Positions 14,580-23,714 of a stretch of DNA of 64,000 nucleotides are shown one piece after another. The stretch lies in assembly GCF_014193695.1 (NCBI RefSeq), contig NZ_JACHZR010000002.1, positions 992,001 through 1,056,000 on the forward strand. The letters run 5' to 3'. Position 1 is the first letter of the stretch. Each line of letters opens with the position of its first letter. Source of the DNA: Rhizobium sp. BK316 (GTDB lineage: Bacteria > Pseudomonadota > Alphaproteobacteria > Rhizobiales > Rhizobiaceae). The position numbers and the translations under genes were made by a program. Under the pieces are notes generated by a model. That model was not told the origin of the DNA, ran no database searches, and saw only the letters and a program-made list of their open reading frames with translations.

Positions 14580-15533
14580 ATGATATCGGGAACGAATACA
14601 GACGGACATGAGCATGTCTTCTTGGGGCAGGATCATGCCCGGAACGAACGCCGCATCTGGCTGGTGATTGCGCTGACGGCGGTCATGATGGTGGTCGAAA
14701 TCGCCGCCGGCACGATCTATGGCTCGATGGCGCTGGTGGCCGACGGCTGGCACATGTCCACCCATGCCAGCGCGCTGCTCATTTCCGCGCTTGCCTATCT
14801 CTTCGCCCGCAAACAGGCTCGCAACCCGCGCTTCACCTTCGGCACCGGCAAGCTCGGCGATCTCGCCGGCTTCGCGAGCGCCATCATTCTGGCGATGATT
14901 GCCCTGCTGATGGGATGGGAAAGCTTCCTGCGCATCACGTCGCCCGTGCCGATCAGCTTCAGCCAGGCGATCGCCGTCGCCGTCATCGGCCTTGCCGTCA
15001 ACCTCATCAGCGCCTGGATGTTGAGCGGTAGCGGCGGCCATCATCATGGACACGGGCATGATCACCATCACGATCATCACCACGGCCACGATCATGGCCA
15101 CCATGGACATGCGGATAACAATATTCGCTCCGCCTATATGCACGTCATCGCCGACGCATTGACCTCGGTGCTCGCCATTGCCGCACTCACTTTCGGCGGC
15201 CTCTATGGCTGGCTCTGGCTCGATCCGCTGATGGGCATCGTCGGCGCTCTCATCATCGCCCAATGGTCCTGGGGACTGCTGAAATCCTCAGGCGCTGTTC
15301 TGCTCGATGTGCTCCCGGAGGGTGAAACGCTGCCGGATGAAATCCGTGATGTGATCGAGGGCGATGGCGACCGCATTACCGATCTGCATGTCTGGCAGGT
15401 CGGCCCCGGCCATCATGCTGCGATCGTTGCGGTGCTGACGCCGCGGTCGCGCGACACCGCCTTCTACAAGGAGCGGCTTTCGAGCCTGGACGAGTTGTCG
15501 CATGTGACTGTGGAAGTCACGCGCGCCGCCTGA
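14580..15533 (+). CDS. dmeF: DmeF, CDF-family Ni/Co efflux transporter
   Basis: 317-residue inner-membrane cation diffusion facilitator with six predicted membrane segments and a cytoplasmic C-terminal domain (ITDLHVWQVGPGHHAAIVAV). A very His-rich loop (about residues 152-178, repeated HHDH/GH) between TM4 and TM5 and an N-terminal HEHVFLGQDH motif are hallmarks of the DmeF group, which exports cobalt and nickel by proton exchange. The ATG at 14580 is preferred to 14574 because AAGGAG then lies 6 nt upstream. It should be co-transcribed with dmeR. Confidence 0.93.
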   Translation: MISGTNTDGHEHVFLGQDHARNERRIWLVIALTAVMMVVEIAAGTIYGSMALVADGWHMSTHASALLISALAYLFARKQARNPRFTFGTGKLGDLAGFASAIILAMIALLMGWESFLRITSPVPISFSQAIAVAVIGLAVNLISAWMLSGSGGHHHGHGHDHHHDHHHGHDHGHHGHADNNIRSAYMHVIADALTSVLAIAALTFGGLYGWLWLDPLMGIVGALIIAQWSWGLLKSSGAVLLDVLPEGETLPDEIRDVIEGDGDRITDLHVWQVGPGHHAAIVAVLTPRSRDTAFYKERLSSLDELSHVTVEVTRAA

Positions 15534-15604
15534 TTCCGCCAAAAAGCCGAGATGCCGCCGCAATCGGGCCTTACGCCTGTGAACCTGATTCCCCGGAGGT
15601 CTTC

Positions 15605-16492
15605 ATGAATCACAGCCTGACCCGCCGCAGCTTCATGGGTTCAGCATTGCTGCTGCCTGGGCTGGGCTTTACGACCCGCGTCCGCGCACAGCAGCAACAG
15701 GACGACGATATCGACAAGCGGCTTGCAGCGCTGGAAGCGCGTATCGGCGGGCGTCTCGGGGTCTCCGTTCTCGACAGCGACACGAACATCTCCTTCGGCT
15801 ATCGCGGCAGCGAGCCCTTCGCCATGTGCAGCACCTTCAAGGTTCTGGCCGCCGGCCTCGTTCTCGCCCGTGTCGACAAGGGTGATGAAAAGCTCGACCG
15901 GCGGGTCACCTACGGCAAGGAAAAGCTCGTCACCTATTCGCCCGAGACCGAAAAGCACGCCGGCGGCGAGGGCATGACGATGGCCGAGATCTGCAAGGCC
16001 GGCATTACGCTGAGCGACAATACGGCTGGCAACCTGATGCTGGAAAGTTTCGGCGGCCCGGCTGCACTCACCGACTGGCTGCGCTCCATCGGCGACGGTA
16101 CGACAAGGCTCGACCGCATGGAAACTGCGCTGAACGAGGCGGCGAAAGGCGACCCGCGCGACACGACCACGCCGGATGCCATGCTCGATACGCTCGGCAA
16201 CATCGCCCTCGGCTCGGTCCTGGCGGAAAGTTCTGCAAATCAGTTGGTCGATTGGATGGTTGCGAACACGACCGGCGGCGCGCGCCTGCGTGCAGGCTTG
16301 CCCTCCGACTGGAAGATCGGCGACAAGACCGGAACGGGCGATAACGGTGCGGCCGGTGATATCGCCATCATCTGGCCGCCTAACCGCGGCCCCATCGTCG
16401 CCGCCGTTTATATCGCGGAAACGGCTGCAAAGATGGACGAGTTCAATCCCGTCTTCGCCGAAGTCGGCAAGATGATCACGGAGATGGTGTGA
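15605..16492 (+). CDS. Class A beta-lactamase, Tat-exported
   Basis: 295-residue serine beta-lactamase. The catalytic motifs are complete: S76-TFK (Ambler S70xxK), SDN at 137-139, E173-TALN (Ambler E166xxLN) and KTG at 241-243. The N-terminus TRRSFMGSALLLPG is a twin-arginine signal peptide, so the enzyme should be exported folded to the periplasm, as for several other class A enzymes. It hydrolyses penicillins and probably cephalosporins. No AmpR-like regulator is adjacent, so low constitutive expression is plausible. CGGAGG precedes the start. It resembles chromosomal rhizobial enzymes rather than a mobile cassette. Confidence 0.95.
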   Translation: MNHSLTRRSFMGSALLLPGLGFTTRVRAQQQQDDDIDKRLAALEARIGGRLGVSVLDSDTNISFGYRGSEPFAMCSTFKVLAAGLVLARVDKGDEKLDRRVTYGKEKLVTYSPETEKHAGGEGMTMAEICKAGITLSDNTAGNLMLESFGGPAALTDWLRSIGDGTTRLDRMETALNEAAKGDPRDTTTPDAMLDTLGNIALGSVLAESSANQLVDWMVANTTGGARLRAGLPSDWKIGDKTGTGDNGAAGDIAIIWPPNRGPIVAAVYIAETAAKMDEFNPVFAEVGKMITEMV

Positions 16493-16564
16493 GAGAGGCG
16501 GACTGGTTTTCTACGATCTTTTCCGCTGGGCTGTCGGATCGGAGGCGGCGGACATCGAGCATCG

Positions 16565-16597
16565 AAAGCCGCGGTGCATTACTGCCCGCGGCTTTTT
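16565..16597. terminator. Bidirectional terminator
   Basis: Perfect 10-bp arms (AAAGCCGCGG/CCGCGGCTTT) with an 11-nt loop, T-rich on both exits. It lies between the convergent beta-lactamase and 166-residue hypothetical genes. Confidence 0.8.
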
Positions 16598-16612
16598 GAA
16601 TTTGCGTTGCGA

Positions 16613-17113
16613 TCAGGCGGCCGAATTTTGGTCGGTGGCCTGCGTGCTCGTCGATTGCGCGGCGGATTCCTTGTTGCCGTCTCCGCCATCCTCGACACCG
16701 GCGAGCTCGCGCTTGATCTGCTCGGCGATTTCCTTCTCGATCGCTTCGCGCTGATCGGCGGGCATGGCCTTCAGGTCGTCTTCCGTCAGTCCGTGTGCTT
16801 CGAGATACCGTGCGCGGATGAATTCCGCAGGGTCCATGTTGCTCCATTCGGAGAACTGGTCGACCAGGCTGCTATGCGCGGCCTTGGCTGCGGCCTCTGC
16901 CTCCGACGGCGGGTTGATATAGGTCTCGTTGCCGGCCTGCACCGCCCACATCGTATTGGCGATGGACGGCGGTGTCGTGCTCGGCTGCAGGCCGGCGCCG
17001 GATTGATTGCGCGTCCTGCTGCTGAATTCGTCTGTCTGCTTGTTCTTGGATTTGCCCTGCTCGAAAAGCGAACCAAGGCCGGAGTAAATTGAAAGGCTGC
17101 TACCGATTTCCAT
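16613..17113 (-). CDS. Hypothetical protein, 166 residues
   Basis: Acidic, Ala/Glu/Ser/Thr-rich protein with an ordered helical centre (SLVDQFSEWSNMDPAEFIRARYLEAHGLTEDDLKAMPADQR) and low-complexity ends rich in Ser, Thr and Gln. No signal peptide, membrane segment or known motif is visible. GGGGA lies 7 nt before the ATG at 17113. It has its own terminator and lies 75 bp downstream of gcd on the same strand. The central helical region looks like a folded domain, but I do not recognise it. Confidence 0.75.
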   Translation of the reverse strand: MEIGSSLSIYSGLGSLFEQGKSKNKQTDEFSSRTRNQSGAGLQPSTTPPSIANTMWAVQAGNETYINPPSEAEAAAKAAHSSLVDQFSEWSNMDPAEFIRARYLEAHGLTEDDLKAMPADQREAIEKEIAEQIKRELAGVEDGGDGNKESAAQSTSTQATDQNSAA

Positions 17114-17188
17114 GAAAAAATCCCCTGAAAAACAGCAGCAGCATGATGGGGCAAGCCTGTCTGGAGCTTGTGTCTACCTCCGGCGGTA

Positions 17189-19528
17189 CTACGGCAGCGT
17201 GTAGGCGATCACATAGTCGCCCGGCTTGGTACCGACCGAACCATGCCCGCCGGCGACCATGACGACATATTGCTTGTTGTCATCGGTCATATAGGTCATC
17301 GGCGTTGCCTGACCGCCGGCCGGAAGCCGGGCTTCCCAGAGCTGCCGGCCATTGGTCACGTCATAGGCGCGCAGATAGTTGTCGACGGCTGCGCCCAGGA
17401 AGGCGACGCCGCCCTTGGTCATCATTGGCCCGCCGATGCCGGGCACGCCGACCTTGAAGGGCAGGGGCAGCGGCGTCATGTCATGCACCGTGCCGTTCTT
17501 GTGCATATAGGCGATACGGCCGGTGCGGAGATCCACGCCGGCGACATAGCCCCATGGCGGTGCCTGGCAGGGGATCTGCAGCGGCCCGAGAAATGGTCCC
17601 ATGAACACACCGTAAGGTGCGCCGTCATTGCGGTTGAGACCCTGTTCGCTGCCCTTCTCGTCCTGCCCGCGCGGCGGAATATCGGCTGCCGGCACCAGGC
17701 GCGAGGTGAAGGCGAGATAGGTCGGCATGCCGAACATCAGCTGTCGTTCGGGGTCGACGGCGACCGAACCCCAGTTGAACGTGCCGAAATTGCCGGGATA
17801 GACGATCGTGCCCTGCAGCGAGGGCGGCGTATAGCGGCCCTCATATTTGTAGCGGTGGAAATCGATGCGGCAGACAAGCTGGTCGAACAGCGAAACACCC
17901 CACATATCCTTCTCCTGCAGCGGTTCCGGGGAAAAGGTGAGATCCGAGATCGGCTGCGTCGGCGATGTGTGATCTTCCGGGATTGCTCCGTCAGGCGCCG
18001 GGATTTCCTTGAAGGGAATGATCGGCTGGCCGGTGCGCCGGTCGAGCACGTAGATATCGCCCTGCTTGGTGGATGCCACCAGCGCCGGCACCGCCGTTCC
18101 GTCCTGTTTCGTCAGATCGAGCAGCACCGGCTGCGCCGGCACGTCCATATCCCAGAGATCGTGATGGACGAATTGCTGCACCCAGCGCAGCTGGCCCGTA
18201 TTGATGTCGAGCGCCACGACAGAGGAGGAGAACTTTTCGACATTCTCGCTGCGGTTCATGCCGAGCTGGTCCGGCACCTGATTGCCGAGCGGGATATAGA
18301 CCATGCCGAGCTGGTCATCGACGCTGAAGACCGACCAGCTGTTCGGCGAATTCGTCGTATAATGCTGGCCCTCCGGCAATGGCGTGGTCTGGTCGGGATT
18401 GCCGGAATCCCAGTTCCAGATCAGCGCGCCGCTGTTGATGTCATAGGCGCGGATGACGCCGGATTGTTCCCGTGTCGAATAATTGTCGTTGACCGCCCCG
18501 CCGATGATGATCTTGCCCGCGACGGCGACTGGCGGCGAGGTGGAATAGTAGTAGCCGGCAGGATTGTATTGCATGCCGGTTTCCAGATGGAGAACGCCCT
18601 GTTCGGCGAAGCTGGTGCAGACCTGCCCGTTGGTTGCATCGAGCGCGATCAGCCGCGCATCCGACGTCGGCAGGTAGACACGCTCTTTGCAGGGCTGGCC
18701 GGCAGGTATCGCTTCATCGCTGTGATAGGTCACACCGCGGCAGGTCTGGTGCTGGCGGTCCGGGTTCATGCCGGAATCGGCGTCATATTTCCATTTCTGC
18801 TGCCCGGTTTTGGCATCGAGCGCGATCGCCCAGTTGTGCGGCGTGCAGAGATAGAGCGTGTTGCCGACCTTCAGCGGCGTCACCTGATAGGTCGTTTCCG
18901 CGACATCGTCGGGCCGCTTCACGTCGCCGGTCTGGTAGCGCCAGGCCTCTTTCAGGGTGGAAACATTCTGAACGGTGATCTGGTCGAGCGGCGAGTATCG
19001 CTGGCCGTAGGGCGTGCGGCCATATTGGTGCCATTCGCCATCGGGCACATTGCCGCCGAAGGCGGGCGTTGTGGCAACCGTTTGTATCGGCAGATCGCCG
19101 GCGAGATCATGCGGATCTGATGTCATCGAATAGAAGGCGACGATGATGGCGAGTATGACCGGAATGGCGAGCGGCCAGGGATTGGCGCCATAATAGGTGC
19201 CGGTCGGGCTGCGAAAACCGAGCGGCCGGCGGATCCAGGGCGTCAGCAGCCAGAGTCCGAAGAGGATGATGAGGCCGCCGCGCGGGCCGAGCTGCCACCA
19301 GTCGAACCCGACCTCCCAGATCGCCCAGGCAAGTGCAACGACCACGAGCACTGCATAGACCCAGAGCGCTACCGCCTTGCGCATGAGTAGCAAGCCTGCC
19401 GTCAGCAGGAACATCAGCCCCGCAAAAAGATAAAAAACGCTGCCGCCGAGCGTGACGAGCCAGAGCCCGCCTGCGCCGAGCGCAAGTCCGAAAATAATGA
19501 AGAGGATGGAGGTAATGACGATTGCCAT
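17189..19528 (-). CDS. gcd: PQQ-dependent membrane glucose dehydrogenase
   Basis: 779-residue membrane quinoprotein that oxidises glucose to gluconolactone in the periplasm and passes electrons to ubiquinone. About five N-terminal hydrophobic helices (residues 1-140) are followed by a large propeller domain with recurrent Trp-containing repeats (WSVFSVDDQLGMVYIPLGN, TKQGDIYVLDRRTG, GKGGVAFLGA-like). Length and layout match membrane GDH. The catalytic base Asp region (RFNWDSGNPD-like) and YGRTPYGQRYSPLDQI entry are present. It needs PQQ; no pqq biosynthesis genes are in this window. It may be partly responsible for phosphate solubilisation through acid production. Confidence 0.95.
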   Translation of the reverse strand: MAIVITSILFIIFGLALGAGGLWLVTLGGSVFYLFAGLMFLLTAGLLLMRKAVALWVYAVLVVVALAWAIWEVGFDWWQLGPRGGLIILFGLWLLTPWIRRPLGFRSPTGTYYGANPWPLAIPVILAIIVAFYSMTSDPHDLAGDLPIQTVATTPAFGGNVPDGEWHQYGRTPYGQRYSPLDQITVQNVSTLKEAWRYQTGDVKRPDDVAETTYQVTPLKVGNTLYLCTPHNWAIALDAKTGQQKWKYDADSGMNPDRQHQTCRGVTYHSDEAIPAGQPCKERVYLPTSDARLIALDATNGQVCTSFAEQGVLHLETGMQYNPAGYYYSTSPPVAVAGKIIIGGAVNDNYSTREQSGVIRAYDINSGALIWNWDSGNPDQTTPLPEGQHYTTNSPNSWSVFSVDDQLGMVYIPLGNQVPDQLGMNRSENVEKFSSSVVALDINTGQLRWVQQFVHHDLWDMDVPAQPVLLDLTKQDGTAVPALVASTKQGDIYVLDRRTGQPIIPFKEIPAPDGAIPEDHTSPTQPISDLTFSPEPLQEKDMWGVSLFDQLVCRIDFHRYKYEGRYTPPSLQGTIVYPGNFGTFNWGSVAVDPERQLMFGMPTYLAFTSRLVPAADIPPRGQDEKGSEQGLNRNDGAPYGVFMGPFLGPLQIPCQAPPWGYVAGVDLRTGRIAYMHKNGTVHDMTPLPLPFKVGVPGIGGPMMTKGGVAFLGAAVDNYLRAYDVTNGRQLWEARLPAGGQATPMTYMTDDNKQYVVMVAGGHGSVGTKPGDYVIAYTLP

Positions 19529-19647
19529 AAGGCAGCTCCCGCTGGTTAGCCGGATCGGAGGGTGGCGAAAAACACACGCCGATCAGGCAGATAGAGCGGG
19601 AAGCCTGCCTTTCAACCGCCACAATTCGTGGCCGTTGGGATGCGGCT

Positions 19648-20193
19648 TTAGGACGCTTTTGCAAGCTCGCGGTCGATCGCCGAGACGAGACGGTTGTCGT
19701 CAGCCGTCACATCAGGGGCGAAACGGGCGACGATCTTGCCGTTGCGGCCGATCAGGAACTTTTCGAAGTTCCAGAGCACTTCGCTGTCGTCGCCGGCAAG
19801 GCCGGCACCCTTCAGCCGCTCGCGCATCGGCCCTTCGCCGGTCGTTTCCACGCCGGAATTCGTCAGGTTCTTGTAGAGCGGGTGCTTGTCCGGCCCCTTG
19901 ACGGAGATCTTGGAAAACATCGGGAAGTCGACGCCGAAGGTGCTGGTGCAGAAATCGAGGATCTCCGCATCCGTGCCCGGCTCCTGGCCTTTGAAGTCGT
20001 TGGCCGGGAAGCCGGCGATGACGAAGCCTCTCTCGCGCTTGTCGGCATAGAGTTTTTCAAGCCCTTCATACTGCACCGTCAGCCCGCATTTGGAGGCGAC
20101 ATTGACGATGAGCAGCACCTGGCCGCGATATTCGTTGAGCGTCGTCTCACGCCCTTGAACGGTCTTGACCGGGATATCGAGAAGGTCGGTCAT
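19648..20193 (-). CDS. Glutathione peroxidase-family thiol peroxidase
   Basis: 181-residue Cys-type peroxidase. The peroxidatic Cys36 is in NVASKCGLT, with the Gln of FKGQEPG and the Trp of LWNFEKFLIGRNG completing the catalytic triad. Most bacterial members use thioredoxin and reduce lipid or alkyl hydroperoxides in the cytoplasm. No signal peptide. The ATG at 20193 has GGAG upstream. It lies 34 bp downstream of selO on the same strand, pairing two redox-linked genes in one probable operon. Confidence 0.95.
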   Translation of the reverse strand: MTDLLDIPVKTVQGRETTLNEYRGQVLLIVNVASKCGLTVQYEGLEKLYADKRERGFVIAGFPANDFKGQEPGTDAEILDFCTSTFGVDFPMFSKISVKGPDKHPLYKNLTNSGVETTGEGPMRERLKGAGLAGDDSEVLWNFEKFLIGRNGKIVARFAPDVTADDNRLVSAIDRELAKAS

Positions 20194-20227
20194 CACTATC
20201 TCCAGTGAATAGGGTTGTTGGTTGAAA

Positions 20228-21730
20228 TCAGGTTCCGCAGAAGGTCTGGAGCACTCGCTCTTCGGGCTTCGGCGGGTCCATATAGGCCGCAAATGCCGGC
20301 TGCTCGTCATAGGGGTGCGAAAGCACTGCCAGCAGCGCCTCGAAAAGCGAAAAATCGCCATCTTCCACGGCCGCCTCGATTGCCTGCTCGACACGGTGAT
20401 TGCGGGGAATGAAGGCGGGGTTGACATGTCTCATGGCCGCGGCGCGCTCGGTTGGCGCCTGCGGATCGCGCAACAGGCGTTCGCGCCAGTGCGCCAGCCA
20501 TTCGGCGGTGGCGGCCGGTTCGCGGAAGGTCGAGGCGAATTCGGTCTCTGCCTCGGGATCGTCCGCAAGCGCCGAAAGACGCCGGAACGTCAGCGTGAAA
20601 TCGGCGCCCTGCGCGTGCATCAGCGCCAGCAGCGATTGGATCAACTCGAGATCGCCGTCTTCTGCCGAGATCAGCCCGATCTTGCCGCGCATGCCCTGCA
20701 GCCAATGGGCGTGGAAGCGCTCGCCATAGGCCTTGATGCTGGCATTGGCATGCTCGATCGCCTTGTCTTTGTCCGCATCGATCAGCGGCAGCAGCGCTTC
20801 GCCGAGCCGCGCGAGGTTCCATTGTCCGATGCCCGGCTGGTTGGCATAGGCGTAACGCCCATGCTGGTCGATCGACGAGAAGACCGTCATCGGATCATAG
20901 GCATCCACGAAAGCGCAGGGACCGAAATCGATCGTCTCGCCCGAGATCGTCATATTGTCGGTGTTCATCACCCCATGGATGAAACCCACCTGCAGCCAGC
21001 GGGCGATCAGCGCCGCCTGCCGCTCGCAGACCGCCTCATAGAGCGCGAGATAGGGATTTTCCGCTGTCTTCAGCTCGGGATAATGCCGTTCGATGACATG
21101 ATCGGCGAGCGCCTTGATGCCATCCTCGTCACCGGTCGCGGCAAGATATTGGAAGGTCCCGACGCGGATATGGCTTGCCGCCACGCGGGTGAAGACCGCG
21201 CCCGGCAAGATCTCTTCACGCCGCACGCCTTCGCCGGTCAGCACCGCGGCAAGCGCCCGCGTGGCCGGAATGCCAAGCGCAAACATCGCCTCGCTGATGA
21301 TATATTCTCGCAGGACCGGCCCGAGAGCCGCCCGCCCGTCGCCGCGGCGGGAAAAGGGAGTCTGCCCCGCACCCTTAAGCTGGATGTCGCGGCGCCGGCC
21401 ATTGCGGTCGATCACCTCTCCGAGCAGGATCGCCCGCCCGTCGCCGAGCAGCGGCACGAACTGGCCGAACTGGTGGCCCGCATAGGCCATCGCCAGCGGC
21501 TCGGCGCCATCGGGGACGAGGTTACCGGAAAAGATCGCCGCGCCGTCACGTCTCAGGGTCTCGACATCGAGCCCCAGTTCCTCCGCCAGCGGCTCGTTGA
21601 GCTTGATCAGCCAGGGTTCTGCCACCTGCGTCGGCACCTGTGTCGCAAAGAAGCGCTGCGGCAACCGTGCATAGCTGTTGTCGAATGAAAAGGCCGTGTC
21701 TGGCCGGTTTTTCTGCAGGGCGGAGGTCAT
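20228..21730 (-). CDS. selO: SelO-type protein adenylyltransferase (YdiU)
   Basis: 500-residue pseudokinase that transfers AMP to Ser/Thr/Tyr of target proteins. Key blocks are MAYAGHQFGQFVPLLGDGRA, the QLKGAGQTPFSRRGDGRAALG segment and the HGVMNTDNM...IDFGPCAF catalytic/metal-binding region. It ends in FCGT, where vertebrate SelO has selenocysteine, so a Cys replaces Sec. SelO is reported to adenylylate redox proteins such as glutaredoxin in E. coli; the downstream glutathione peroxidase gene fits that theme. Length is typical of bacterial YdiU. Confidence 0.95.
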   Translation of the reverse strand: MTSALQKNRPDTAFSFDNSYARLPQRFFATQVPTQVAEPWLIKLNEPLAEELGLDVETLRRDGAAIFSGNLVPDGAEPLAMAYAGHQFGQFVPLLGDGRAILLGEVIDRNGRRRDIQLKGAGQTPFSRRGDGRAALGPVLREYIISEAMFALGIPATRALAAVLTGEGVRREEILPGAVFTRVAASHIRVGTFQYLAATGDEDGIKALADHVIERHYPELKTAENPYLALYEAVCERQAALIARWLQVGFIHGVMNTDNMTISGETIDFGPCAFVDAYDPMTVFSSIDQHGRYAYANQPGIGQWNLARLGEALLPLIDADKDKAIEHANASIKAYGERFHAHWLQGMRGKIGLISAEDGDLELIQSLLALMHAQGADFTLTFRRLSALADDPEAETEFASTFREPAATAEWLAHWRERLLRDPQAPTERAAAMRHVNPAFIPRNHRVEQAIEAAVEDGDFSLFEALLAVLSHPYDEQPAFAAYMDPPKPEERVLQTFCGT

Positions 21731-21987
21731 GGCTAATAGGTAGGGCCGCAGGTGCGGTCACGCAAGCCGATTTTGGCCGCAAACCACCCTTCACGAAGGG
21801 CAATGAAGTGCAAGGAATGGTGATCTGCCTTTACCTCTCGGCAAGGCAGATTTGCCATAAAAGACATAGCGCCGCCATGATTGCAGGCGTATAGCAAAAT
21901 CATCTCCTCTTGGCATTTTTGCCATGTCATCCCCGCGGCCCTGTCGCCCCGTGTGCTCCGCTGCGCCACTGCGAGTGATCCCTGACG

Positions 21988-23442
21988 ATGTCGGATCAGA
22001 TTTATCATGCGCCGATGGTTCGGCGCGCAGCACCCAATTTCCGGGTGATCGCGATGATTGTCGCGAGTGCCATGCTCATGGAAAACGTGGATGCAACCGT
22101 GCTGGCGACCGCGCTGCCGACAATGGCGCGCGATTTCGGCGTCGACGCACCGGCCATGTCGATTGCGCTGACCTCCTACCTGCTCAGCCTGGCGATCTTC
22201 ATTCCCGCCAGCGGCCGCATGGCGGACAGTTTCGGTTCGCGCACCGTCTTCCGCTCGGCCATCGCCGTCTTCGTGGTCGGCTCCATCCTCTGTGCCTTCG
22301 CGCCGACCTTGCCGCTCCTGGTGCTCGCCCGCCTGCTGCAGGGCATCGGCGGCGCCATGATGATGCCCGTCGGCCGCCTTGTGCTGATGCGCAGCGTCGA
22401 CCGCAAGGATATGGTGAGCGCCATGTCCTGGCTCCTGGTGCCGGCGCTGATCGGCCCGATCGTCGGCCCGCCTCTCGGCGGCTTCATCGTCACCTATCTC
22501 GACTGGCGCTGGATCTTCTACATCAACGTGCCGATCGGCATCATCGGCATGATCTTCGTCTCGATCTACATCGACGAGGTGAAGGGCAAGGCTGCCGGCC
22601 CCTTTGACACGATCGGCTTCATCCTGTCGGGCATCTCGCTTGGCTCGCTGCTCTTCGGTTTCGAACTGTCGAGCCATGAGGGGCAGGGCTCGCTCGCGAT
22701 CTTCCTCATCGCGACAGGCTTGCTTTTCGGCATCGCTTATCTCCGCCATGCCCGCAGGCATCCGGCCCCGATCATGGATTTCTCGCTGATGAAGGTGCCG
22801 AGCTTCGGCACCTCTGTTATCGCCGGCTCGTTGACGCGCATCACTCAGGGCGCGCAGCCTTTCCTGCTGCCGCTGCTCTTTCAGATCGGCTTCGGTCTTT
22901 CGGCTGCCGCGGCGGGCCAGATCGTCATTTCCACCGCGCTTGGTGCGCTGTTCATGAAGCCGCTGGCTAAGGCCTTCTTCCGCCGCGTCGGCTTCCGCAA
23001 AAGCCTTATAATCAACGGCATTCTCGGCACCATCGGCTACGGCCTCTGCGCCGCCTTCCGGCCGGATTGGCCGATGCCGCTGATCTTCATCGCGCTGGTG
23101 CTCAGCGCCTTCTTCATGTCGTTCCAGTTCACGGCCTATAACACCATCGCCTATGACGAGATCGGCCAGGATCGCATGAGCTCGGCGACGAGCTTCTACA
23201 CGACCTTCCAGCAACTGATGCTCTCGCTCGGCATCTGCATCGGCGCGCTGGCGCTGCACGGCTCCATGGCCTTCAATGGTGTCGAAACGCCTGAGCTTGG
23301 CGATTTCTCCACGGCCTTCATCATCGTCGCCTTGATCTCGATCTGCGCCACGTTCTGGAACCTGCGCTTTTCGCCGACTGCCGGCGAGGAGATCAGCGGC
23401 TACAGGAGCAAACAGACGAAAGGCGCCGCAGCCGGAAGCTGA
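21988..23442 (+). CDS. MFS transporter, DHA2 (14-TM) drug efflux type
   Basis: 484-residue permease with about 14 hydrophobic segments. The first helix carries MLMENVDATVLATALPTMARDFG, the DHA2 signature with the membrane-embedded acidic residue. Motif A-like GRMADSFGSRTVF and the motif C region (LVPALIGPIVGPPLGG) are clear. It probably exports lipophilic drugs or metabolites by proton exchange. No membrane-fusion protein (EmrA-type) is adjacent, so it should act alone across the inner membrane. A terminator hairpin overlaps its stop codon. Confidence 0.92.
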   Translation: MSDQIYHAPMVRRAAPNFRVIAMIVASAMLMENVDATVLATALPTMARDFGVDAPAMSIALTSYLLSLAIFIPASGRMADSFGSRTVFRSAIAVFVVGSILCAFAPTLPLLVLARLLQGIGGAMMMPVGRLVLMRSVDRKDMVSAMSWLLVPALIGPIVGPPLGGFIVTYLDWRWIFYINVPIGIIGMIFVSIYIDEVKGKAAGPFDTIGFILSGISLGSLLFGFELSSHEGQGSLAIFLIATGLLFGIAYLRHARRHPAPIMDFSLMKVPSFGTSVIAGSLTRITQGAQPFLLPLLFQIGFGLSAAAAGQIVISTALGALFMKPLAKAFFRRVGFRKSLIINGILGTIGYGLCAAFRPDWPMPLIFIALVLSAFFMSFQFTAYNTIAYDEIGQDRMSSATSFYTTFQQLMLSLGICIGALALHGSMAFNGVETPELGDFSTAFIIVALISICATFWNLRFSPTAGEEISGYRSKQTKGAAAGS

Positions 23443-23450
23443 GGCGCCTT
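23420..23450 (+). terminator. Terminator overlapping the MFS stop codon
   Basis: Arms AAGGCGCC/GGCGCCTT with a 15-nt loop containing the last codons and the TGA, followed by CCCTT. Probably ends the MFS transcript. Confidence 0.4.
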
Positions 23451-23457
23451 CCCTTCA

Positions 23458-23673
23458 TCAAAGGCCGACGGGTTCCCGCAATAGCCTGCGCCACAAAGGG
23501 CGCTGCCTGCGTTGGTCCGCCTGAAGCCCGTAGGCCATGCGGCCGTCGAGGTCCTCGAAAGCTGCAAGATCCATATCCTGCAGAGCCACCTCTACGACTG
23601 TCTCCGGTTCGGCTTGCGTCCTTCGCCCTGCGATCGCAAGCCACAAATCGCGCCAGCTGCGCCGGCGCGTCAT
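23458..23673 (-). CDS. Small hypothetical protein
   Basis: 71 codons from an ATG at 23673, encoding an Arg-rich peptide beginning MTRRRSWRDLWLAIAGRR and ending RRLLREPVGL, with an acidic middle (VVEVALQDMDLAAFEDLDG). The frame starts within the 3' end of the homocysteine methyltransferase gene on the same strand. Alternation of charged and hydrophobic residues suggests a real small protein, perhaps DNA- or membrane-surface-associated, but I recognise no family. Confidence 0.4.
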   Translation of the reverse strand: MTRRRSWRDLWLAIAGRRTQAEPETVVEVALQDMDLAAFEDLDGRMAYGLQADQRRQRPLWRRLLREPVGL

Positions 23674-23714
23674 TACCCCAACCATTCTCATCATCCTGCC
23701 CTCGCTCGCGCCCC

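Noticed and set aside
15052..15120. Tandem-repeat-like CATCAC tract
   Set aside because: It encodes the His-rich loop of DmeF and needs no other explanation.
17168..19120. 650-codon plus-strand frame
   Set aside because: Antisense shadow of gcd, which has clear membrane and quinoprotein features.
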